This document shows positions 6,748-12,517 of a stretch of DNA of 12,657 nt, one piece after another. The translations under genes were made by a program, and so were the position numbers. The stretch is taken from the NCBI GenBank assembly GCA_038203095.1, contig JBBREH010000036.1, positions 1 through 12,657 of the forward strand, given 5' to 3'. This DNA is from PALSA-1336 sp038203095 (GTDB lineage Bacteria; Patescibacteriota; Doudnabacteria; UBA920). The first letter of the stretch is position 1, and every line of letters starts with the position of its first letter. Under the pieces are notes generated by a model. It worked only from the letters and a program-made list of their open reading frames with translations, did not search any database and had not been told where the DNA came from.

Positions 6748-7419
6748 TTACTTTTTAAACACCAGCAACTTATACCCGGTAAAATTCCAAAACAGTGTAA
6801 CACCCGTTGCAAGTGCTAAAGCGATATTTTTATCCAGGTCAGTGCGAGAAATATGAATGTGAGTCGAAAGCACGGCACTTAGAGTGGAGTTGATTAAAAA
6901 GCCTACTCCTGTGACCATAAAAAAAATCAAAAATGAGTGACTCTCATGGTTCCATGACGACAAATGAAAGCCAAAGCGCTTCCACAACACCGATTCAAAA
7001 ATTAAATATACCACCAACAAAATTAAATAAAAAATGGTGGGCGCAAAAAATTTAGAAGCGACCAAAATCAGCAAAATTGACAGCCCGCCCAAAAAACCAA
7101 CCCAAAATAACCGCCCTAAATTTTTTCTTAGAGTAACGCCTGTTTCCGAGCCAAAAGTCCAGGTACGATTCCAAAGATAGCTTTGGATAACCGCGCAAAT
7201 AAAACCCACTCCGGTAATCATACCATATTTCCATCCTTGTGATATTCCCAGGGCTTTTGAAATACTGTTGGTCACTAAAAAATTCAGCCCGGTATTTAAC
7301 AGGCCAATACAAACAAATCTTAAAAATTGATAAATTACCGGCTTCTTTTCAAGAAAGCCGGTAATAATTTGAATAAAAGATTTATTTGATGTATCTTGAC
7401 TAATGTGGAAATTTTCCAT
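6748..7419 (-). CDS. GtrA-like polytopic membrane protein with three two-helix repeats
   Basis: This 223-aa protein (from the ATG at 7419) is almost all membrane segments. GtrA-family proteins have four helices and are thought to move lipid-linked sugars or to assist glycosyltransferases in wall and O-antigen modification. Repeat 1 (about 32-89) starts FLRFVCIGLLNTGLNF and ends YLWNRTWTF, the family pattern. Repeat 2 (about 101-151) ends LWKRFGF. Repeat 3 (about 163-221) starts FLIFFMVTGVGFLIN and ends FWNFTGYKLLVF. This gives six helices rather than four, that is one and a half GtrA units. An in-frame TTG at 7428 would add three residues, but the ATG is the more ordinary choice. The leader carries four ACAGAT repeats and no Shine-Dalgarno sequence. 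The phosphoesterase gene follows 40 bp later, so a shared role in envelope lipid chemistry is plausible. Confidence 0.85.
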   Translation of the reverse strand: MENFHISQDTSNKSFIQIITGFLEKKPVIYQFLRFVCIGLLNTGLNFLVTNSISKALGISQGWKYGMITGVGFICAVIQSYLWNRTWTFGSETGVTLRKNLGRLFWVGFLGGLSILLILVASKFFAPTIFYLILLVVYLIFESVLWKRFGFHLSSWNHESHSFLIFFMVTGVGFLINSTLSAVLSTHIHISRTDLDKNIALALATGVTLFWNFTGYKLLVFKK

Positions 7420-7436
7420 AATTACCAAATTTGACT

Positions 7437-7469
7437 ATCTGTGTTATCTGTTCTCATCTGTGCATCTGT
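7437..7469. repeat. Degenerate tandem ATCTGT repeat upstream of the GtrA gene
   Basis: ATCTGT starts at 7437, 7446, 7456 and 7464 (spacings 9, 10 and 8), filling the gap between the 205-aa gene and the GtrA gene. On the transcribed strand it reads ACAGAT four times. It is simple-sequence DNA with no clear regulatory reading, and it is of the same short-period style as the repeats in dnaX. Confidence 0.8.
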
Positions 7470-7472
7470 GGA

Positions 7473-8090
7473 CTACAACTCTTCGTCTTCATCAACAATC
7501 AGCTTGCCAACTCGTCCGGTTGAACCCATTTCCATATCAGCATGACTGCCACTGCCCTTTTTAATAACGTTCTCAACCGCTGCCCAATCTGTATCTTTCC
7601 CTTGAGGGACGACAATTATAACCTCATCACCGGCTTCGGCTTTAAAGTAAGTTAAGGAAGCAAGTAAAACTTTGTAAGCCTTTCCCTCAGCCATCACTTT
7701 AAAATCACCTTTTTCATCGACCAACAACATGCCTAGCATTTTCTTTCGCTCCATTGGTCCGATTTGCTTGTAAATAAACGAGCCATCTTCAGCAATGGTG
7801 AGTTTCAAAATATCGCCTTCAATGAGCTTGGATTTGGAGGCATAGTTGGCCGGCACCGGATACTGTTTATTATCCGGTCCAATCATATTCTGTCCGTCAA
7901 AAACACCCTCAATGACTTTTCCGCCCTCAGACACGGTTAAGACCTGCACTTTTTCAGAAAGTGCGGTCAGGTTGGCTTTAGTCACGGGCCCACCCATAAG
8001 CTCTTTAAGTATTTGCTTAGCAGACTGAATATTCTTTTCGGCCGCATCAATCATTTGCAGGGCCATGGCTAAGTTGGAAAGTTTGTCCAT
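7473..8090 (-). CDS. Conserved-looking protein of unknown function (205 aa)
   Basis: I recognise no named domain. It is soluble, with no signal peptide or membrane segment. Residues 1-35 form a charged amphipathic helix, likely for self-association. Residues 45-160 look like two or more small beta-rich modules: one around VFDGQNMIGPDNKQYPVPANY (67-87) with EGDILKLTIAEDGSF (about 91-105), and one around GMLLVDEKGDFKVMAEGKAYKVL. The C-terminal tail is acidic (DEDEEL). The beta-rich build resembles a small barrel or nucleic-acid-binding fold, but that is only an impression. The gene has its own promoter and a leader of about 130 bases with a long hairpin and a terminator-like stem, so its expression is probably controlled or it shares a promoter with a small RNA. 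Proteins of this kind appear to be shared among Patescibacteria. Confidence 0.85.
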   Translation of the reverse strand: MDKLSNLAMALQMIDAAEKNIQSAKQILKELMGGPVTKANLTALSEKVQVLTVSEGGKVIEGVFDGQNMIGPDNKQYPVPANYASKSKLIEGDILKLTIAEDGSFIYKQIGPMERKKMLGMLLVDEKGDFKVMAEGKAYKVLLASLTYFKAEAGDEVIIVVPQGKDTDWAAVENVIKKGSGSHADMEMGSTGRVGKLIVDEDEEL

Positions 8091-8116
8091 ATGTTCAGTT
8101 AAATAATATTACTGTA

Positions 8117-8141
8117 ATAAAAAATCACTCTTGCCCGAGCG
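8117..8141 (-). terminator. Terminator-like stem-loop in the leader of the 205-aa gene
   Basis: On the minus strand CGCTC (8141-8137) pairs with GAGTG (8130-8126, one G-U pair) around a GGGCAA loop. It is followed by ATTTTTT (8125-8119). This is the form of an intrinsic terminator. It lies about 30 bases before the start codon at 8090 and about 90 bases after the promoter. It could end a small RNA of about 105 bases or act as an attenuator. The short stem makes it a weak terminator at best. Confidence 0.5.
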
Positions 8142-8222
8142 AAATACTTACGCGAAACAAAAATCACAGAAATTTTAAAACACGGGACAAATTTTGTTTT
8201 GGTTTCTGTAGATAAGTATTAC
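8118..8222 (-). ncRNA. Candidate structured leader or small RNA
   Basis: From the expected start near 8222 the transcript can fold into one long nested hairpin. AATACTTA/TAAGTATT (8220-8213 with 8150-8143), ACAGAAA/TTTCTGT (8209-8203 with 8172-8166) and AAAACA/TGTTTT (8200-8195 with 8182-8177) are all perfect and correctly nested. A terminator-like stem with a T-run follows. The whole would be a discrete RNA of about 105 bases, or a leader with attenuator. The segment GCGTAAGTATTTCGC can also pair with itself, which would compete with the long hairpin. The pairing is read from the sequence; the existence of the RNA is inferred. I recognise no known family. Confidence 0.4.
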
Positions 8223-8228
8223 CTTGAT

Positions 8229-8257
8229 ATTATATCAATATACTTAAAAAAAGGCAA
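8229..8257 (-). promoter_or_regulatory. Promoter for the structured leader and 205-aa gene
   Basis: On the minus strand, TTGCCT (8257-8252), a 17-bp spacer and TATAAT (8234-8229) form a good promoter. TGA before the -10 makes an extended -10. Its -35 overlaps the hairpin of the preceding terminator, so one gene's end and the next gene's start are packed together. Confidence 0.72.
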
Positions 8258-8262
8258 CTGCC
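8246..8262 (-). terminator. Possible short terminator after the 146-aa gene
   Basis: On the minus strand GGCAGTTGCC (8262-8253) can form a 3-bp stem with a 4-base loop (or four pairs with a tight loop), directly followed by seven T (8252-8246). The T-run is good and the stem is weak. Its position, about 30 bp after the 146-aa gene stop and just before a new promoter, supports a unit boundary here. Confidence 0.4.
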
Positions 8263-8292
8263 GAGTCGAAAATAACAAATTAAAATATTGGC

Positions 8293-8733
8293 TTAATTAG
8301 GCTGTAATTCAACCGCCAAGTGACCCTGTTCGGAACTGACAAGCAAAAAGTTGCAAAACTGTGGATATTTAACGCATAACTTTTGAATTGTTGTACCTTG
8401 CGTGGTTGCGTCCTGCAAAAAAGCGTTGGAAAGCTGGATATCCTTAGCCAAAGCTTTTGAGGCAAATTCCTTAATTTCTGCTTCGTAAACTTTAATCTCC
8501 GAGGGTTGATAGCCAAAATGCAACGCCTGCTTGAGCGCGTAAACTTCGCCAAAGTCTTTTTCTATTTCGGTCAACATTTTTAAAGCCTGGTTTTCGGAAT
8601 TGAGCGAATCAAGCCTGGAAACCACACGGCTGGAAATTTCCGCGGCGCGTGACAAAGAAGTCCGCCGGCTACGAATTTCCTCGGCCAAAAAAAACGCCAC
8701 GAGTTGAGTTAAATTTAATGCTTGCGCGTCCAT
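8293..8733 (-). CDS. Unrecognised helical protein (146 aa)
   Basis: I do not recognise a family. It is soluble with no membrane segment and mostly alpha-helical. It has a hydrophobic N-terminal helix (LNLTQLVAFFLAEEI, about 7-21), a basic stretch (RSRRTSLSRAAE, 22-33) and Leu/Glu/Lys-rich helices to about 115. The last 35 residues include two cysteines (C119, C126) in KLCVKYPQFCNF. It starts 9 bp after the stop of the Gly/His-rich gene, with an AT-rich leader and no Shine-Dalgarno sequence, so it is almost certainly in the same transcript. A frame at 8280-8552 on the same strand overlaps it and has poor composition, so I left it out. Confidence 0.78.
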   Translation of the reverse strand: MDAQALNLTQLVAFFLAEEIRSRRTSLSRAAEISSRVVSRLDSLNSENQALKMLTEIEKDFGEVYALKQALHFGYQPSEIKVYEAEIKEFASKALAKDIQLSNAFLQDATTQGTTIQKLCVKYPQFCNFLLVSSEQGHLAVELQPN

Positions 8734-8742
8734 AAAAATTAA

Positions 8743-9003
8743 TTAATGATGCCCACCACCATGACCCCCGCCTCCACCGTGTCCGCCTCCACCAGTTTTT
8801 TTACCTGTGGCAACTATGTCCTCCAAAGTACCTACCACTTTCAGAGGCACATCGATCATTGCAGGCCCAACAATTGTTTCCACCATCCCATTTACTATTT
8901 TTTCGGGGTTTAGTGGGGCAACAAAATCCTTAAATCCGCCACCACCCCCTCCGCCACCACCCTCACCTGCTGGAGCATGTACTGGTCCCGAAGCGTGCGA
9001 CAT
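8743..9003 (-). CDS. Gly/His-rich small protein (86 aa)
   Basis: This protein has three parts. The N-terminus (1-25) starts MSHASGPVHAPAGE and runs into nine consecutive glycines. The middle (about 26-68) holds FKDFVAPLNPEKIV, a 'GMVETIVGPAMIDVPLKVVG' segment and EDIVATGKK, which could be an amphipathic, possibly membrane-surface, stretch. The C-terminus (about 69-86) is Gly/His only, with H74, H80, H85 and H86, and could bind metal. No family is recognised and no signal peptide is seen. The ordered middle part argues against a chance frame, as does the ATG with an AT-rich leader like those of its neighbours. It lies between the coiled-coil gene and the 146-aa gene in the same direction. Confidence 0.75.
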   Translation of the reverse strand: MSHASGPVHAPAGEGGGGGGGGGFKDFVAPLNPEKIVNGMVETIVGPAMIDVPLKVVGTLEDIVATGKKTGGGGHGGGGGHGGGHH

Positions 9004-9134
9004 AAAATTTAAAATTAATTAATCTTAATAAATCATCCGCGGCAAGCTGCGAGGTATCATTGGCAGACTGCAAAGGAGTTGCTATAACCCCGGAGCTAGC
9101 TCCGAAGAAATCTACTCTGCTTATATTATTTATT
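9004..9134. other. 131-bp gap with a perfect palindrome
   Basis: CGGAGCTAGCTCCG (9091-9104) is a perfect 14-bp palindrome, 30 bp after the stop of the coiled-coil gene. No T-run follows it on either strand, so it is not a standard terminator. It could be an operator or a stem protecting the transcript end. A same-strand frame (8963-9208) runs through the gap but overlaps both neighbouring genes and was not accepted. Confidence 0.5.
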
Positions 9135-9395
9135 TTATAGTTCAATTGTAATGCCAAGGCGATTGCCAACTTGTTTTGCCCAGAGTTCGAGGCGGCCAAT
9201 ACGATCAACTTCTACAATTTTATTGTCATCTCTGTTTTTCTTTTCAGTAAGCAAAGTATCCAGACTTGTAGTCTGGTTGTTGACGATTTTATGCACATCT
9301 GACAGTTCTAATTGGACAGCCTTAATATCCGTCCGGATAGGTTCCAGCTCTATTCTAATGACTTCTGCAATTCCCTCTAAAGTAACATTCGACAT
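9135..9395 (-). CDS. Small coiled-coil protein of unknown function (86 aa)
   Basis: The protein is a single long helix with heptad spacing of I, L and V from about residue 5 to 75: ...IRIELEPIRTDIKAVQLEL..., then VHKIVNNQ, LDTLLTEKK and EVDRIGRLELWAKQ. It is highly charged, has no membrane segment and ends in ITIEL. Such proteins usually form oligomers and serve as scaffolds; the true partner is unknown. It has its own likely promoter (9421-9450) and follows the ATPase gene by 116 bp, so it may belong functionally with it. The ATG at 9393-9395 has no Shine-Dalgarno sequence. Confidence 0.8.
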   Translation of the reverse strand: MSNVTLEGIAEVIRIELEPIRTDIKAVQLELSDVHKIVNNQTTSLDTLLTEKKNRDDNKIVEVDRIGRLELWAKQVGNRLGITIEL

Positions 9396-9420
9396 ATAAT
9401 TACTACAATTAGCTAACCTT

Positions 9421-9450
9421 ATTATAACATAGTAAACATCTGCAAATCAA
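9421..9450 (-). promoter_or_regulatory. Likely promoter of the coiled-coil gene
   Basis: On the minus strand, TTGATT (9450-9445), an 18-bp spacer and TATAAT (9426-9421) form a plausible promoter. The expected start near 9414 leaves a leader of about 20 bases to the ATG at 9395. It may drive the whole group of small genes down to 8293. Confidence 0.55.
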
Positions 9451-9511
9451 ACTACTACTTTCCTTCTATTGATTCCATTCCACTTCATCCCATACACCAA
9501 CCTTCCGATCC

Positions 9512-12070
9512 CTATAACCCTCTCTCTACATCGGGCAAGCCTTCACTCACGCTCTCGGCTACTTGGCTAGCTTCCAGCAGTTCTTCTTCCACTTCCGCTC
9601 TGGGTCGGCCAAATTTGAGCCTGGAAAGCTGACGAATTGCCTCTGCCTGCGCCATATTAGGGTTTTTTGGCGGCGCCAAGGTAGCCATATTAAACGGTTT
9701 GCTGGCCGTGCCGTTAACCATCAGCTTAGTATAAGTATTATAGCGCTCAATATTAACCAAATCAAACTCATTAAACGTGGGCTTGAATTCTTTGGCCAAA
9801 ACTTCCGCGTCCTCGGCGCCAGTGCGAAAAACCATCATAGTACCCACGTTGCCAAATACAGCATCGCGCAAATCTTTACTACCCGCTCCTTGGGCGCCTG
9901 CCGCCTGTTCCAACTGACCTAAATATTGGTGGGCAATAATTAAATTTAACTTATATTTTCTGGCCTCTGACAAAATGGACGAAAAAGCGTCGGTTATAAA
10001 GTTCTGAAACTCGTCAACATACAAATAAAAATCTTTTCTTTGGTCTTCCGGAATGTCGGCACGAGACAGGGCAGCAATCTGCATTTTACTGACCAAAATT
10101 AAGCCAATCAGTTTGGCATTAATTTCCCCTGTCCGACCTTTAGACAAATTCACCAATAAAATTTTGCCCTCATCCATAATTTTCCTAAAATTAAACCCAC
10201 TCCTCGGCTGTCCGACAATATTGCGCATCATAGTATTTTCCACAAACCGGCCGACTTTGGAAATTAAATAACCAAGCATTTCGCTCTTGTGAAAATCGGA
10301 TGTTTTTGCCATTTCTTTTTCCCAAAATAGCCGCACTACGGGGTCAGTTAATTTGGAAACTTTGTATTTTTGAAACGTGGTGTCTGTAAAAATTCTCGGC
10401 ACATCTGCAATTGTGCCGGGATGCTCGCTGTCGGCCATTAGAGTCAACATAGCGTTTCTCATGTTATGCTCAAACATAGGGCCAAGCATAGCCGGATCGG
10501 TCACCAATTTATAAAAAATGGAGATCATTTCCTGAACTGCAAAATCTTTTTGCTCTTCGTTGTCTACTTCTAGCATATTTAAGCCCATGGGCCTTTCCAT
10601 ATCAAAAGGCTCAAACAAAATTACGTCTTCGGCGCGTTCTTTAGGCACTTGGGCTAAAATGTCAGTGATAAGATCGCCATGTGGATCAATTACACATAAG
10701 CCTTCGCCGTTTTTGATATCCTGAATAGCCATATTAGAAAGCAGGACGGATTTGCCACCACCAGTGCGCCCCAAAATGTAGGTGTGCCGTCTTCTGTCTT
10801 CCCGCGTCATAAAAACTGGCGTTTCCTGGCCGCGGTATATGTTGTTGCCTATGAGTAAACCGGCTTTGGGCAAATTAACCGGTGGCGGCGCTTTTTTGGA
10901 AACCAACCATTTAATATTGGGAGTTTCTAAATATGGCGTGGGCAAATGCCACAGACTGGCCAGTTCCTCGGTGTTTAATATACTTGCATTGCCATTGTCT
11001 CGAAAGATGCGAAAAATATAATCTTTTAAAATGTCATTTTTGTCGCGTTTCTTGGGTCTTAACCCATTAAACGGTGGCATGTTGTATTGCAAATAAGACG
11101 AAAGCAAATTTCGCATGTGCACGCTGGCATTGCCGAGAATTGCCGATGATGTGACTAACCTAATATTTACTTTATAGCCCGGACGGCTGGATTTTTCTTC
11201 CAACTTTTTAACTATTTCCTGTTGCATAGGGGTTAACTGGATAGGTGATGAATAGCCGGACAAATCTTTATGGGCATGCGAACCCTGTTGTTGTCCGCTG
11301 CCTTGTCCAATACCTGCCAATGCGCTACCAATACCGCGCATTAAACCTATCAGTATTCGATAAAAATGTCCTCGCTCAACCATTTCGGGATTTTTGCCCT
11401 GCTGGATTTCCAAAGCCATATGCCTGGGCCTGCCCTGCCACGCCGTGCCCGCAGGACTAATAATGTACTGAATAGCCACACCCTCATTTTCATCCAGCTT
11501 GCTCATTGCATTAGTCAGCGCATTGAGCGGATCTGTCTCCGTAGTTTTGTAAGTGCGAAACGGGTAGACAGATTGCTTGCTTAGCTGTAATTCTTCAACT
11601 TCCACTTTGCCGTCTTTTTGAAACGGGTTATAACCGGGAATTTCTTCTATAAACGCGTGTGGATATTGTGCCTGAACTTGTTTTTCCACCAACTGCTGTA
11701 AATGCTTGGGGCAGTTAATATAAAAAGAAACTTTTTTTTCTGTGCAGGCAATTTCAAAACTGTAATAATCCTTACCCAAAAGCCAACCCTTATTTTCACC
11801 GGATTGCGACAAAGTGGTAAATAACTGTTCGCCAATCCCTATAAGTAATTTTTTTTCTTCTTCAGTTTTTGGCCTGTCGTCGCTTTTATCCGGACTGCCA
11901 TCTTTAGGCATTAGGATTTCCAAAAATACCCAATCCTGAATTCTGGGCACTATGTGCTTGGTGTGATATATATGCCGTTTATAGTAATAAAAAAAGACAA
12001 CCGTGAACACGGCCATCAATCCAAGTAAAACAAACACCGCAATATTAATTGTGTTTAATTCAAAAGGCAT
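9512..12070 (-). CDS. Membrane-anchored TraG/TraD/HerA-type DNA-transfer ATPase (852 aa)
   Basis: This is an FtsK/HerA-superfamily ATPase of the conjugative coupling-protein type, which moves DNA or hands substrates to a type IV secretion channel. One transmembrane segment lies at about 8-30. A large N-terminal region (about 40-400) has no motif I can name; a Gly/Gln-rich loop (about 247-263) splits it. The ATPase follows: Walker A GRTGGGKS at 434-441, Walker B LCVIDPHGD at 458-466, then YVDEFQNF at 684-691 and IIAHQYLGQL at 711-720, which match the TraM-recognition/TraG half. The tail (from about 825) is acidic and probably disordered. It has one membrane helix rather than the two common in TraD/VirD4. 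A 113-aa gene precedes it by 23 bp and small unknown genes follow. Motor function is well supported; whether it moves DNA or protein is not. Confidence 0.92.
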   Translation of the reverse strand: MPFELNTINIAVFVLLGLMAVFTVVFFYYYKRHIYHTKHIVPRIQDWVFLEILMPKDGSPDKSDDRPKTEEEKKLLIGIGEQLFTTLSQSGENKGWLLGKDYYSFEIACTEKKVSFYINCPKHLQQLVEKQVQAQYPHAFIEEIPGYNPFQKDGKVEVEELQLSKQSVYPFRTYKTTETDPLNALTNAMSKLDENEGVAIQYIISPAGTAWQGRPRHMALEIQQGKNPEMVERGHFYRILIGLMRGIGSALAGIGQGSGQQQGSHAHKDLSGYSSPIQLTPMQQEIVKKLEEKSSRPGYKVNIRLVTSSAILGNASVHMRNLLSSYLQYNMPPFNGLRPKKRDKNDILKDYIFRIFRDNGNASILNTEELASLWHLPTPYLETPNIKWLVSKKAPPPVNLPKAGLLIGNNIYRGQETPVFMTREDRRRHTYILGRTGGGKSVLLSNMAIQDIKNGEGLCVIDPHGDLITDILAQVPKERAEDVILFEPFDMERPMGLNMLEVDNEEQKDFAVQEMISIFYKLVTDPAMLGPMFEHNMRNAMLTLMADSEHPGTIADVPRIFTDTTFQKYKVSKLTDPVVRLFWEKEMAKTSDFHKSEMLGYLISKVGRFVENTMMRNIVGQPRSGFNFRKIMDEGKILLVNLSKGRTGEINAKLIGLILVSKMQIAALSRADIPEDQRKDFYLYVDEFQNFITDAFSSILSEARKYKLNLIIAHQYLGQLEQAAGAQGAGSKDLRDAVFGNVGTMMVFRTGAEDAEVLAKEFKPTFNEFDLVNIERYNTYTKLMVNGTASKPFNMATLAPPKNPNMAQAEAIRQLSRLKFGRPRAEVEEELLEASQVAESVSEGLPDVERGL

Positions 12071-12093
12071 TTATTTTTTATTTTTAAGAAAGT

Positions 12094-12435
12094 CTAATTT
12101 TTATTCTTCTCCACTTTGTTTTTAGCCATTTCTATCATGGCTCTTGTAAGAGCGTCAGGATCTGCAACATTAACTTCTCCATTGATAAGTCTTGATAGCA
12201 TATCCTTAGTCATAGCACCAGTCTCTACAACCATCGCTGGCGACAGACCCTGGGCATCAGGCCTAAATTCTGGGCTAATAACAGATGATGGAGATGTTTG
12301 ATCCGAAATTCCATTTTTAACTTCAGTTCTTTCATTATTAGATAATTTACGAGCTCCTTCTTGTTTTTCAACGTTAAAAGGTTCCGAAGAACCTAAAATA
12401 ATGTCGGGATTGGATTTTTTTAACTCAATTACCAT
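12094..12435 (-). CDS. Unrecognised small protein before the ATPase gene (113 aa)
   Basis: I recognise no family. The first two thirds (1-65) are polar and probably disordered (SNNERTEVKNGISDQTSPSS region). A helical end (about 66-113) includes SPAMVVETGAMTKDMLSRLI and DALTRAMIEMAKNKVEKN and finishes in Lys/Asn. There is no membrane segment or cysteine. The gene is first after a perfect consensus promoter and ends 23 bp before the ATPase ATG, so the two are cotranscribed and it may be a partner or substrate of that ATPase. The ATG at 12435 has no Shine-Dalgarno sequence. Confidence 0.72.
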   Translation of the reverse strand: MVIELKKSNPDIILGSSEPFNVEKQEGARKLSNNERTEVKNGISDQTSPSSVISPEFRPDAQGLSPAMVVETGAMTKDMLSRLINGEVNVADPDALTRAMIEMAKNKVEKNKN

Positions 12436-12483
12436 ATTTATTATATAGAAATTATAACATAATTTTATAATAATTAACCTAAT

Positions 12484-12512
12484 ATTATACTCTTTTTGCT
12501 AGCTCTTGTCAA
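12484..12512 (-). promoter_or_regulatory. Consensus promoter at the inner edge of the right repeat
   Basis: On the minus strand, TTGACA (12512-12507), a 17-bp spacer and TATAAT (12489-12484) match the sigma70 consensus at all twelve positions with optimal spacing. It points into the segment and lies 5 bp inside the edge of the 140-bp repeat. The expected start near 12477 gives a leader of about 41 bases for the 113-aa gene. A second TATAAT with a less clear -35 lies closer to the gene. Confidence 0.85.
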
Positions 12513-12517
12513 TAATC

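Noticed and set aside
7052..7312. Same-strand frame of 86 codons inside the GtrA gene
   Set aside because: It lies wholly within a clearly coding gene in another frame, and its composition (many Y, W, F, R) is typical of a shadow.
8280..8552. Same-strand frame of 90 codons inside the 146-aa gene
   Set aside because: It overlaps the better-supported gene almost entirely and is rich in R, S, F and L in the manner of a shadow frame.
8963..9208. Same-strand frame of 81 codons bridging the coiled-coil and Gly/His-rich genes
   Set aside because: It overlaps both neighbours in another frame and lacks a good start of its own; each neighbour has better composition and its own start.
616..12301. Plus-strand open frames across htrA, dnaX, the 509-aa gene and the ATPase
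   Set aside because: All are antisense to well-supported genes and show no domain or start signal of their own.
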